Shown here: in pieces, positions 21,021 to 33,291 of the stretch
Position numbering within the stretch: position 1 is the stretch's first letter
How the letters are laid out: every line of letters starts with the position of its first letter
NCBI GenBank assembly: GCA_035235625.1
Contig: CP141143.1
Span: forward strand, 4,012,501-4,076,500
Source of the DNA: Saururus chinensis
Taxonomy: Eukaryota; Streptophyta; Magnoliopsida; Piperales; Saururaceae
Direction: 5' to 3'
Length of the DNA: 64,000 nt
Notes under the pieces: generated by a model
What the model was told of the DNA's origin: nothing
Databases searched by the model: none
Seen by the model: the letters and a program-made list of their open reading frames with translations, nothing else
Translations under genes and position numbers: made by a program

Positions 21021-22114
21021 GGGTGCTTCTTATTTTCCAGGAACACTAGCACCATCAATTTTATCAATCAAACCTAAGGTGCATTCATTATGAACCTTTT
21101 AGGCTCAATATTTCTTCAAGAGAAAATAGACCTAATTTATTTTTATTAGTTTCTAAACTCTATATATTTTTGTTATATCCAGGTTTAAGCATGGAAAGCA
21201 TTAAGCATAACAACCAGTTCCCTCAACAAAACATAGTCCAGTTATGCACCAACGAATCTAACAATAATGCATTTTCAGCTTTAGGTGATGAAAAGGTAAC
21301 GTCAAGTGTGGTTGGTTGCTCACCACCTAATCCATTTATGTGCTCAAAATAATTTATTTGACTGAAAAATCGTTTTATTTTGGACGCAATTTGAAGGTCT
21401 ACATGAAACAGATACGAGAAAACATGCAGTCAAAATAATATATCTATCAAATATTAAGAAAGACACTTCCTGCAAAAGAAAGAAATATAATGTATAATCA
21501 ACATGTTCAGGCCAGAGACCACTGAACCATATAAAGAGGCATGCACCAAATATAAGTAATGAACCAAAAAGGAGAGATCTGTCATCTGCTTGAAGAAAAA
21601 GCTTATTACTAAGTGTCTACTGTCAATTATCTATAGCCATTGTTAGACCCAACCAATCTATATGCCTCCAGCTATTACTGCACACCATTAAGTAAACCCC
21701 ATCAAACTCAGAAGATGATTATATCTCTACTTGCATCAATGACATTCTGATTTGATATTTCAGTAAATTATATCTTCAGATAGTATTAGAATCAAAATTA
21801 TATAGCCTTAATACACCACGGTTGAATAGATTCTGCATATTTGCTTCGTTGTCTATTGAATTTCATCAAGTACTCAGACAGTGAATTAAGTCAACTGATA
21901 ACATTTGGACACCGTAGCATTTCCATAACTCAACAACATTTACAACACTGTTCACTGTTGAAAGAAACAATTGCCAAAGAAAAATTGAAGTACCAAGTTT
22001 TTCCTTTTTGATAAATGTTATGGAGAAAATTAACTATATCAGCACACTTGAAAATATACAAACCTCAGAGCAACAAGGAGATGAGATCAACCAAGTTTAA
22101 TGTTCGTCATGCCC
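21021..22114. other. Intergenic, 3' flank of the alpha/beta-hydrolase gene
   Basis: No gene recognised. The part nearest 22114 should hold the 3' untranslated region of the minus-strand hydrolase gene. The 60-codon frame at 21170 has no recognisable features. Confidence 0.45.
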
Positions 22115-25100
22115 TTATAAAAATGCTCTTAATGCTTCAACCACTTTCTCTGGCCTGCTTAAACCAAAGTATGATCAATCAAAAGATTAAAAAAATATAG
22201 GTTGATCAAAGGAAAAAAACACTCCCTCTGTCCCACATTAATAACTCCATTTGGTGAAGATGATGAAATTATGTGGAACAATGGACAATCAGACACTGAT
22301 CTTACCAGTCCTCCTGTGGCATGTGACCCGCCCCTTCTATCATCTTGAGTTGGACACTACCAGGGTTTCCTTTTTTAAACTCTTCTGCTTCAGATTGAGG
22401 CAAATATTTATCTGATACCCCCCATGCTAACAAAATAGGTTTATCCCATCTACCAAACAAAAATTCATTGGTCACCATCCATAAGCAGGAACAAAGATGG
22501 AAAGTTTCATGTTGAAGTAAAGAAGGCCCCATAAGAACTTAGAAAAAAATAAAACAAAAAGTTCCTGTGAGACAAAGGTGTATGCGAACAATTCCAGGCA
22601 GCAATTATTGCCAATGAGATGACCACAGGTAATAATGGACACCCTGAAGGCAGGGACTGGATGAGTCAAAAGATTTACAAAAGCATTTCCAGCAACTCGA
22701 ATGAACAGCATGCATAAATTAGTTCTCAACCAGAATCTTCTCACCTTCCAGATGAAAACCCTGCAGCAATTCGACTTGATATGTCTTTGAAGTTTGCTTT
22801 TTTGGCCGCTTCTAGCAGTGCTGTAAATACATCAACAGAAGCCAAAATCTGTTACATTACAATCTACATATTATTAAATTAAGGCTTGATACCTTTTTCT
22901 TAATTGACAATGAACTACATTTTTACACAAGCACCAGAAGATGAAGTGTAGAGAAGAGAAGCACAAGTATACCAAATCCAGGTCCGCTACTTGATAGATA
23001 TGGCAATCTATAGACGTCAGCCTTCTCCAACTTCAGTACGTAACTGCCAAAGAAAAGGCCAATTTGTAATAAAAAAAAAATGAAAATGCTTTCTAGTTTA
23101 TTGATAGCATGACACAGGAAACTTCAGACACAATAAAGATATAATTATTCTCAATAACACAATGAAGATATACTATAAAGTTTATTTCTAAGACCAGTCC
23201 TTTTGCATTGTATACGAACATTATTGCCACCGTAACAAGCAAATTGTGATTGCAGTTGTGATAAAATATTGCTAACACGGTTAAACTAATCACTCCCAGG
23301 AAACATTAGCTGCCATTGATACGTACGCGCTACCTGCTTCAATAAAACGTTCAGCCATGACAGCATTCTGGCAAGTAAACTCACCATATAGTGGAATCCT
23401 GGGACAAGGATGCCAAAAAGATTTATCAGTTCAAATCTCCATAAACCATTTATTCTGAAGTTCCTCAGCTAACAATATAGTCCATTAACTCGCACCACAT
23501 GCCACACTACTAACATTTTTAGGTGTTTACGACATGAATAGCACACTGAAGACCAAAAAAAAAAGACTCAAAAAAGAACATTATAAACTGTCATGACCAT
23601 ACTCCTCGAGAAAATACCCCAACTTGTTTGTTTGTGAGGTGGTTAATAATTTAAAATAAATGATGCAACGTATATCCTATGATCAATAATAATTGTAGAA
23701 AACAGATAAATGTCAAACCTCAACTTTTGAAACAACCCAGGAATAGGAGAATTGGCCGTCACTGGACTGTTTAGGATCACAAGCTTTAAGACCATGGCTG
23801 GATTTTTAAGTGCCCACGTCAAGCCATAAGAGCCTACAAGAAACCCCTACTAGAAGATAACATAGATCAGGCTAATTGCAGCGAGATTATTGACTTGCAT
23901 GTGGGAACTACAAGCCGATCAAGAAATTTTAAGACAAAAAATACTAGTGCACATGCTTGAATGAATTCCTTTTCTCTATATAGTAAAAATTTGGGACCCA
24001 ACCAAATGAATCACTCATAATAGGAACCAACACTTTTTTTTCAAGTGCCTGGGCCATTCAGTGAAACTGAATAGTAGTCTAAACTCAATAGGTAAGCATC
24101 TGATTCAACAGATGGCACAAATGGGATTGCAATCCCTCCAATCAAGTATAAGCCAATCAATTCAGGAGACTATCAACGAGGTAAGCAGTGTTCTGTGTGA
24201 CAATTGTATCTTGAGATATAAGAAAGGGAAGATATAATCTGTATACGTATTTGGACTGCATCATATTCAAATTTGTAATTAAATGAATTAAATTTTTATA
24301 GTAACCTTACCTGGGCAACAAGAAAAAAAGGTGATTTGACATTTAAAACTTCGAGAATTTTGCTAAATTCTTCAAGGAACTCTTTTTCTGTATGTTCAGC
24401 ACAGTCGTGTTCAGAAAATTTGATGCTTAACACCTTATTTGTGAGCTATTAAAAAACTAAAAGAAGTAGAAGTCAAACCTGTGTAAGAAAATCCATAACC
24501 CGGTTGAGGTTTGTCACTGAAACCAAATCCTATCCAATCAGGAGCAAAACAATGAAATCCAGCATCTGCCATCTGTTTGAAATGAACATAGCACTATTAG
24601 CACTCATCAGAATGCAATCTATTCTCTTTTATTCAGATGAATACATAACAAATCTTGCCTGGGCCATAACCACTCGGTAACTGAATGACTGTGTTGGGGC
24701 TCCATGAAGGAAAATGATGGTGCCACGCCTACTATCAGAGGATCCTGCAGTGTAGAAGTCTTACTATCAGAAAACAAAGGAAGCAATTCATATGCATATG
24801 TAACATTCATTTTGACTACTGCCTGCCATAAAAAATAAACCCACAAAATCGACCAAAAGAGAAAAAATTTAGGAAAAAAAATCACTTCTAAGGAATGAAT
24901 TGCAGGAAATTGAATCGTAACATTAATCCAAATACAAGGGAGGATCTAAATGGGAGATATTATTATAGAACATCAACTTTTTTTCCTGTACAAAAGAATG
25001 ATGAATGAACTTGCAACTTTCCTAAAGAGTAAAGAAGATACCTGTTTCTCTGACAAACCATCTAAGCTTTCCAGATTTGATATACGAGCCATACTCTCTA

Positions 25101-25589
25101 CCCTTGTCTTCTATCCTCTGGAGAATAGTACTCGATAAGAGATGACAGTGGCGTGAACATAGAAATGTGTTTTTACAGCAATATCAGTCATCTACAACCA
25201 ATTATTTATTTGCTTTATGGATATCACCAAATGATAAATATATTGGTGTCACTGGCCAGGGGTATCGAGCTCTTTCATTTCAGCCATTGAACTAGAAAAT
25301 TGCAACTCACGTAGAGCATCTGGCCGACATTGCCGTCCTCCGCAGGGGACTCAGGAAGCTGTATCGCCGAACGGCTGGATGGGTTATCGGTAACGAAGCC
25401 GAAGGGATTGAAAGAAGGCTTCTGCCTCTCCCCGCTGCTGCTGCTGTCCTCCGACTCTGAGGCGGTGGCCATCACCCTGAGCCTGGAGGACGCCCCTCTT
25501 GCCATGCCAGTGGCCGATACTAGTCTTGGGATAGGAAGAGGGACGAAAGAGGAGAAGATGGGGGCGGCCATGGCCACGGCCACGGCCAC
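22115..25589 (-). CDS. Plastid-type alpha/beta-hydrolase, 11 exons
   Basis: I deduced eleven coding exons: 25311-25589, 25042-25117, 24659-24744, 24479-24572, 24311-24387, 23719-23846, 23327-23398, 22973-23043, 22745-22820, 22306-22449, 22115-22154. The phases agree throughout and give 380 residues. The first ~45 residues are rich in Ala, Ser and Arg, like a chloroplast transit peptide. The domain then shows FLHGAP (130-135, oxyanion region), CFAPDWIGFGFSDKPQPGYG, LVAQGFLVGSYGLTWALKNP at the nucleophile elbow (201-220), WGVSDKYLP with the acid D333, and IEGAGHMPQEDWP with H362. The elbow has no Ser, Asp or Cys at the usual nucleophile place (aligned with about F206), so it may not be a classical hydrolase. 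From memory it closely resembles an Arabidopsis plastid protein, At1g52510. Intron 3 appears to use a GC donor. Substrate unknown. Confidence 0.9.
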
Positions 25590-25896
25590 GGGCGAGGTTT
25601 GTGGAGGAGGAGGTGGGTGGACTGGAGTGGAGGAGCCCGGGTGGAGGGAAAAAGTGAAATCTTTCGTAAGTTTCCTATTCCCTCGGGTGCTTGTGTGGAC
25701 TGCGGAGCAGTCTGCCGTGGACCCATATCTTTCCGAACGCCACGCGGACCAGACGCTTCAAACAGGCCGCCAAAGATTAGGGGCATGTGTTAGATAAAAA
25801 ATTGAGATTTTTGGCGCTAACTGTAAGAAAAATAATTAATTTATCATTAATTCTTAAAATTTTATTAAGATAAAAATATATTTTTATTAGAGTCTT
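25590..25896 (-). other. Promoter-proximal region of the alpha/beta-hydrolase gene
   Basis: GC-rich flank upstream of the ATG at 25589. It should hold the leader and promoter. No clear TATA box, which is common for plastid-protein genes. Confidence 0.4.
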
Positions 25897-26040
25897 TTTT
25901 ATATGAGCCCGGGCTCTATAGGCCATTGGATTTATATCCGGTAGTCTATAATATTTATAGGTTTAAATGCCTATGATTATAATGGGCCACCAGATATAAA
26001 TCCGATGGCCCATGGAGCCCGGGCTAATTAATATAAACTT
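25897..26040. mobile_element. Foldback MITE, copy 2 of 3
   Basis: A 144-bp palindromic element. TTTATATGAGCCCGGGCTCT at the left mirrors AGCCCGGGCTAATTAATATA at the right. Inner arms GGCCATTGGATTTATATCCG and ATATAAATCCGATGGCC pair with each other. Same family as 3031 and 28039. Confidence 0.78.
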
Positions 26041-28038
26041 TTTCCTTTTTATTATTATTTATATATTTCTATTTTATTTCTCAATAATTTTACAACTCAA
26101 ATCTTTTGCCTTGAACACTGCATTCTTAAGACCATTGTCATCTTATACTTTTGGACCTTTATCTTTTGACAGTAGATCACATAGTTTATACCATTTCTTG
26201 AACTTTAGTCCAAAAATATATCTCAATTTTATCTATTTTATATCATAGTATAATGTTTATAGTAAAAATTCGGCCTAGGGCCTCATAAATTACATAAAAA
26301 TCAGAACATAAACATTGCATGTACATGGTTTCATCTGAATGTGTATCGGAACTTGGATGAAGCAAAATGCAACCACTCAATTAAGAAGTTAATATATAAT
26401 TAACCCCATAATGTGGGGCTTACAACCTGATTGACCATTGTTATCTCATTTCAGTTGGAGAAATTGGTTTTCTTCTTCTTAGAGCTGCAAATCAAACAAC
26501 AATTATCATGCACGGTGGAAGGATTTTGGGTTGTTATCTTAAAACATGGACTATATTCTGACGATAACATATAAAGTTGAAGAGCATAAGAGAAAATGTG
26601 GGGTGAAGCTCTCAAGATTGTTGCGAAAAGGAGCAGTTGGTTGGAAGTTTATTATTACACTTTCCAATTAACTAGAAAATGAGTGTTTAACATAAAGTGT
26701 AAATATTTAGTGTATTTGTGTTTTACAAAAAATTAAATATTTAATCTTTTTGTTATATAAAATGAGAGTAAATATTTACTATCTCTATTTTTAATAATAT
26801 TTTTCTGGGTTATTAGTTATTGTCCTTCCTTCCCATAGCAGCTTCGATCAGTGTTTGAATTGGCAAAAAGACTAGCAAATTGAGGTGACCTTGCATAATT
26901 AGAAGATAATTCCCAACTAGAATTGCGAACACTTCTAGATGGATTGCCTAACCGGCTAATAAGGTGGTTGGTGGGAACAATGATCTTAGGGGCATTGAAG
27001 CTCTAAACCTAGTTGAACTCAGGGCTAGAAGTTGGTTGTGGCAAGGGTAATGAGGCCGATATTGACGAAGTCCTTGGTAATAACGGTGGCGGTAGGGTCA
27101 TCGTCGAGAAGGAAGTTCTTGCCAAGAACAAGGGCTAGGTGACAAGTGACTTCTGGTAGTGGGAAGAAGGTGTGGTGGAGGCAATAATAGAGCTGCTATG
27201 GATAGAGAAAAAAATGAAGGAGAAAGAGGTAAGGGTGGTGTTAGCGCCGGTGATAGCAATAATGAACAGCTCGGTAACAAATTTGTAGCAATGATCTAGA
27301 CAAAAGAAGAAAAAGATGAAAAAGATGGAGAGGGACGGTGGTTTCTAGTTAATTTCGTCATCCCACCAAGTGGAAGAAAAAGACGGGGAGAAAAAAAAAG
27401 AATAGAGAATACATTTGTCTAAAATATTAATTATTTGAAATTTATAAGTACTTTAAAGAATTGTGCTCATTAGAGCAGGAATCTGGTTTTTCTAAAATAA
27501 TTCAATTAGTTAATACATACAAAAGGTTAATATTCACGCTTACTGTAACATGAGTTGTCGGATCGTCATCCAATAAGGGGACGGGCAGGTAATTCAAACT
27601 GCTTGCCGCCCCAGGTAATATAGCCTGCGTGATTAAAATCGTGCAGCCTGAAAGCATTTAGCATGTACATCTATATATGTAAACAAAACTCAATCATGTT
27701 TAAAAAATATTGTTTGGCCAATAAGCGAACTGACTGCATAGTCTATAGTATATTACCATATTACCACATAGGGGTTTAAACATGATACATAAAGTCAATA
27801 TAATAACTATGTACCATGTTAGTTTGGATACGTGGAGTCCCGAAAGCCCAATTGTGTTTGTTAATATTATGGTAAACTTTGGGAAACTCCATAGATACTG
27901 CTTTCTTGTGAATAAAGTACCATCTCAATAAAAGAGGACATAGAAAATAAAGAGGTCAGACGCGATGATCAAAATGTTGGAGCGGAATATATACTTGGTA
28001 TTAGATTTTGTCGTTTTGTTAATAATATATAGAGTCCT
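26041..28038. other. Intergenic between hydrolase gene and small three-exon gene
   Basis: No gene supported. A purine-rich, Gly/Glu-codon-like stretch at 27000-27400 opens short frames but shows no family motif. The rest is AT-rich. Confidence 0.45.
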
Positions 28039-28240
28039 GTTTATATAAGCCCGAGCTCATATATACTTATGTGAGCTCGGGCTCTATGGGCTGCCAGATT
28101 TATATCCGATGGCTCATAATTTTTATGGTAATACTCATAGGTTTAAACCCATGAGTATTATGAGCCGCTGGATGTAAATCCGACGGCCCATAGAGCCCGG
28201 GCTCACTTAGGTATATGTGAGCCCAGGCTCATATAAACTT
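28039..28240. mobile_element. Foldback MITE, copy 3 of 3
   Basis: About 200 bp, the best preserved copy. GTTTATATAAGCCCGAGCTC mirrors GAGCCCAGGCTCATATAAAC. A second nested pair is built on GGCTGCCAGATTTATATCCG and GTAAATCCGACGGCCCATAG, and the apex holds ATACTCATAGGTTTAAACC. A further partial end (GAGCTCAGGCTCATATATAG) follows at 28278. Confidence 0.8.
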
Positions 28241-28294
28241 TTTCCTAATATATATGTAGAAAGAGACCTATTAGTTTGAGCTCAGGCTCATATA

Positions 28295-29848
28295 TAGGGA
28301 AGCGTTTTATATGCTCCTGGTCCAATGAGCCCTAATATGAGCCACGAATCAAGGAACAACACGTTTTAAAGGGAAGATCACCCCAACGGAGACGGAAGCA
28401 CCAACTTCACGTTACCTCCGTCTCTTCTTTCATCAAACTTACCCATTCCCTCCCTCTGTGTGAAAATCTCCCGCCTCCCACCAATTTAGTCTCTGCTCTT
28501 GTCGCCGGCCAGATCTGAAAGATACGGAAGGATGTTTTTGGCGAGCTCTCAGAGGAGTGCGCCATCTTTCCCAGTGACATGAGCTTGGGCTGTTTCCAGC
28601 ACGCCTTCTTCTCTTCCACGTAAACCCCCACCACTTCCTCTCTTATCTCTCCCTGTGACCTACCTCTCTTCTGCTCTCTGTTTTTCATGTTGTTTTCCGC
28701 TCTGGCCGTCTCTCACTTTGGCATCGACCCTCCTCTCTTCTATCTCCCTCTCCCGTCTCTTCCCCAAGTCCATCATTTTAGGCCCTGCCCTCCACCTCTG
28801 CAACCTCGTTTCCGATCACAGGTCTGATCTCGGTGGGCAATGATCTTTTGCAGTCTTGCTGCCGATCTGACTTTCTGGCCTCTCTATTGGGTTTTGTTGC
28901 TTGGCGAGAAACCATGTCGCGAAGGGGATGATAACGGCCAAGGGAGGTGCCAACGGCAACAAGGACTGGAAGAAGCTCATCTCCCTATCCTCCATAGCTG
29001 CTCTCCAGGTCTGCCCCTTCCGTCTTTGTTATCATATTTTTTTAGTTGGGCGGGGTGTGAAATTTTAAGTTGGTTTACGTTCTTACATGTTGTTGGTGCC
29101 TAGAAGATGTGGGGATCGTGAATAGGTCCTTTATGCTTTCCACTAATCTCTCTTTTGTTGGATTTCTGTGAATTTCAATGACCTGTTATATGGGTACCGG
29201 AAGATGATCGGTCTATGATGCTTTAATTTTTGGATGGCACTAGTTAATTGATATATCCTTCCAGATTTAGCTAGCCTTACAGAATTTTTTTGTTCCTGTA
29301 GCTTGTTGCATGCCATTATATATGGGCCCAATGAATGTTGCATTTTGGTCTACGGATCCATTACTGCAGTTTTTGATTTTAATGTTCCTTCAAAACTGAT
29401 ACTTTTGTTATCTTTCTTGTACAATTCTTGTTATGCTGATTGTGTTGGAAGCTGAGCAGCTTTTGTCTCACACATATAATCACATAAAGTAATGCCTTCT
29501 TTCTGGTTCTTGTTGTTAAAATTGTAATGATGTACAAAAAAAAGTTATTTTTGTAAGTCTGAAATGTTACTTGTTAGTACTAATGCTATTACGAAATTAG
29601 TACTGGTTACAAATGCAGGAACTGACTTTTCAGTTGCGCAAATAATTTTTTGTGGTGAATATTATTAGCATGTTTGTTTCAAGTGCCGAGGTATTCATAT
29701 TTTTATGATTTGAGTGCAATTTCAGTAAGAAACCCAAACTGGATATAGAATTCTGAGTATATTACATGTGCTGGCCAAAATGCAAATTTCACATTCTGCT
29801 TTTGCTGATGTCTCAAATTTTCATTCCCCAAAGAGATATAGCATAATT
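28295..29848. repeat. Left arm of 1.5-kb inverted duplication
   Basis: Matches the reverse complement of 33807-35347 with high identity along its whole length, from GGGAAGCGTTTTATATGCTC to CCCCAAAGAGATATAGC. It covers the promoter, leader, exon 1 and most of intron 1 of the small gene at 28928. Confidence 0.92.
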
Positions 29849-30280
29849 TGACATAATAGATCTCATAGGATGGGTAAAATGCGGGTTGTTATGAGTAAGA
29901 ATGTATTGAAGCTTTTGTGAGGTTGTTCATTTATGTTGATATGCTTTTGACTGATATTTTTCTTTCGACATAGCAAATAATATAAGATGAGTAAAAAGCG
30001 GGTTGTTTAAGTAAGGATGCAGTGGAGCTTTTGTCAAGTTCATTTCTGTTAACATGCTTTTGGTTGATGACATTCTATATTTTATGTAGTATTCTCAATA
30101 TTATATAACAATTGTGTTGGAACTTTGACAGGGGCCTGCAGAGCGAGCATCTATTCAGCAGCCAGCAGCAGAGTAAAGCTTGTTCATTTTTTTAGTTATT
30201 GTGAGTATTCGTTTTGGTTTTTCTACAGAAATTTTTAATTCGTGATGTTTTGTAGGGAAGCCAAGAAGGGCAAGAAGTAG
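28928..30280 (+). CDS. Small basic protein, 48 residues, three exons
   Basis: I do not recognise the family. Exons 28928-29008, 30132-30172 and 30256-30280 have consistent GT-AG borders and phases. The protein starts MITAKGGANGNKDWKKLISL, continues SSIAALQ / GPAERASIQQPAAE and ends in a basic tail, EAKKGKK. No signal peptide or membrane segment is evident. Intron 1 is 1.1 kb and contains a 117-bp tandem duplication (29881 and 29998). An upstream ATG at 28914 in good context opens a five-codon frame whose TGA overlaps the chosen ATG. The other copy of exon 1 (34640-34720) is conserved in frame except for one codon, Trp to Lys. That supports exon 1 as coding, though the match could reflect recent duplication. 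Short length keeps confidence moderate. Confidence 0.6.
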
Positions 30281-30347
30281 AGCGACTGCAAGTACTAATT
30301 AATTACCTAGCGGTCTCAGCAATTTAAAGTCACATGTAGTTGGGGCT

Positions 30348-31639
30348 TGATGCACTAAAATAATATTTAATAAAATATTTTTAAATTTCTATTTGCAATC
30401 CTATTTTGTGTTAATTCATTGCTGATTTAGGCTATTTATGTTTTGAATAAGTTAGTTGGACCTTAATTGAGTTTACATGTTTAAACAGGCTTCAACAAGA
30501 TACAACTGGAAGAGGAAGTTAAGCCCAATTACCCAAAACTATTTAAAAGTCAAGAATGAGCTCATAATGGTATAACATACATAGAATGGTCGAACACAAC
30601 CTTGTGGACCCATTTGATTTATTAAGCCTAATTACCCAAAGCTATTTAAAAGTCAAGAATGAGTTCATAATGGTCTAACATACATAGAATGGTCGAACAC
30701 AACCTTGTGGACCCATTTGATTTAAGATTTATATGAATAAAACTAAATTATGAAAGAAGTTGATTCGGATAGATTGACACAACCTTAGTATTTTGATCAT
30801 ATCTTTTTATGTATAATTCGGATTGATACGATTCTGGTGGAAATGGAAAGAAGACTTCCGTGGCTACAAGTGTTATTTCAGGAAGAAATTTCAAATTCTG
30901 AAGATATAGGGGTCGAATCAGGCAATCAATTAGGATGAAATCTGAAAATATGATTTGATTTTCCCCTTTGAAGCAACCCTTTCTTTTCCTATAAATAGAG
31001 GGGTGGACATGATAGATGGGGCATTCTCTCCTCTTTGGAGCTCTCTTCTCCTATTTTCTTCTTTCATTTTATAATTTTGTTTTTAGTTTTATTGTAATGG
31101 CTTTCTAAGCTCTCAAGCTAAGGCTAGAGGTGATTTGTAACATTTTAATGGAGTTCAATTCATGTTTCATCAATGATTTCAAGTAAGTATTATTTATTTG
31201 AAGTGATGTTTATTTAATATTATTCTTTTTCTTGTTTCTTTGTGATTTGGATACATAGAAAACTTGAAAAAACAATTATTTTTATTCTTCATCTATCCAA
31301 AGCATTTTCTATATTTAGTTTTAATTTTAATGTTCATATCTTCCAGTTAGATAGAATCTTCATTCGATTCTAACTGAGATAACATGATACATGAAGAACA
31401 TCATTAGATGTTACAATGATCCTTAATGCCTTAGTGTTTTCTCATCTTGATTTCTTAACTTATTATTCTCTCAATACTCTTCTACTCTTTCTTTCTTAAT
31501 TTTTCTTCCTCTATTTCTTCGTAACTATTTTCTTTATTGCACAAGGCTTTCCCTATGAATCGACCTTGTCTACTACAATTGGCAAGTAAATTAAATCTGA
31601 ATTTGACTTCTTCATAGTCTTGTTTCAGACGTAACAACA
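30348..31639 (+). mobile_element. Solo LTR (TSD GGGCT)
   Basis: 1292 bp from TGATGCACTAAAATAATA to CGTAACAACA, with perfect 5-bp target duplications GGGCT at 30343-30347 and 31640-31644. TATAAATAG at 30990-30998 sets the plus orientation. No coding sequence inside. It lies 67 bp after the stop codon of the small gene and so probably splits its 3' untranslated region. Confidence 0.85.
30521..30726 (+). repeat. 103-bp tandem duplication inside the solo LTR
   Basis: Two units starting at 30521 and 30624 share AATTACCCAAA, CATACATAGAATGGTCGAAC and GGACCCATTTGATTTA with only a few differences. Confidence 0.93.
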
Positions 31640-31644
31640 GGGCT

Positions 31645-33184
31645 AGTATTTTTAAGGCTGCGATTGTCAAGACCATAGTAGTGTTTTGTTGGACTTCTGC
31701 CCAATTATGGTTTTGTTTTTGTGGAAGGCATATTTGCATCTTGCTTATTGTTTTCGTTTTGTGGATGCCCGTGTTGTCATGATTGTTGGTAATAATTATT
31801 GGAGGTGTATGCTAAATTTAGTCAAAAAATGCATTAAAAGTATAAAAAATGTGCATTGCACTGGTTAAGTATGAGTAACCTTCAGCATAATAATAGGCCA
31901 GTGCATTGTTGTGAATATTCCAAAAATTTCATATGCTTTAGATCATGGTGCTCGATATGTTGCAGCGGTTAGAGAGGTGCTTTGGGTTGTAAACTGAGGA
32001 TCTGTACTGGGGAGGCAGCCTGTACTGATGTTCTTCATGTGAGGTGCTGGTGGAGAATAGCCTAAACAGAGGCCACCTCCAAAGTATTGTGGAGAAAGGC
32101 TTAAGACATAACTTATACATTGACCCTATTTAAGGAAGTTCTCCCATTCAAATAAAAAGGGGAAGAAATTGTTTAGCAGAGAGGAACAACACTTCCCTAG
32201 CACTTCCCTACCTCGTTTTGTCATGTGGAACCCAATGCACGACCTCTATTTTTGGTCTACCATGGGCTCTGAAAAGATAAAAAATAATTGTGTAGTTATG
32301 GTCATTTGTTGGGTCCCACAGAGGTCATCCCCAACAAAGCTCGGGTTGAGTTGGGCAGGGCAAGTTGACTCAACCTCGGGTGTTGAACATCGACCTACTT
32401 TAGTTTCATGGTGTTCAATAGTGTAACATTCTACATGGAATAGGGTGAGCCATTAGATTTGCGTATATTGAGTGGCCTTCCAAGAAAATGTTAGTTTTTA
32501 TCCTTTGCCGATTAGGATAGCTTTGTGTATTCGGAGTTTCTAGCATTTGAACGAAACTTGAAATACATTACATATACATATAAAAAAAATTATGATATGA
32601 TTTATATTAGGCAATTCTGGAAGAGGTTTGCAATAGTCAATATAGCCAGGTGCTTCCTAATCACTATATAAAAAACAAGTATATATATATATACACACAA
32701 TGTATAAGCATTCTATTTATTCTTATTTTTATGTGTTTTATCATAATCTTTTTTGTTTACACTTTGATTTGTATAGACGGGAACTTTGAAACCTTTTTGA
32801 ACCCAGTGGGTTACATCTAAACAAATTGAAGTTAGCCAGCAGACAATGACATGGTATGCGAGCTACAACAGGAAAATATGGGTACACATTTCCCAACAAC
32901 CCCATTAAGTGTAGTGTGTAGCCATAGGATTTTAAATAAAAAACCCAAAAATTGCTTGTAGCTATAGGTTAATATATTACAGTGAAACACATCTCTATAA
33001 AAGGACATAAATATGTGAGAAACATAAAAACAAATGCAAAATCTGGGTGCATTTTTACCCCATATATAAACAGATGACATAACCCCTACCTAAGGATATG
33101 CTTTAAGAAATCAAGTGTCACTTCCTCTATTACTTGCTGCTCAAGTGCACAAATCAGACTTGCCTATAGAGCCACTCTGTTATG
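31645..33184. other. Spacer of the inverted duplication
   Basis: The part just after 31644 is probably displaced 3' flank of the small gene. No coding region is convincing. A Ty-like or MITE origin is possible for 32300-32440 (GGGTTGAGTTGGGCAGGGC), but no ends are visible. Confidence 0.4.
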
Positions 33185-33291
33185 CTAGGTCTGGACAGTT
33201 GGACTATTGTATCTGCTAGACCGAATATAAAGGTCATCTGGTAGTTCTATCTCCAGAAGCCATGCATAATCTTCCTCCACTCCATCTATAT

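Noticed and set aside
22302-22532. Single-exon minus-strand gene of 76 codons
   Set aside because: It is exon 10 of the alpha/beta-hydrolase with retained intron sequence on both sides.
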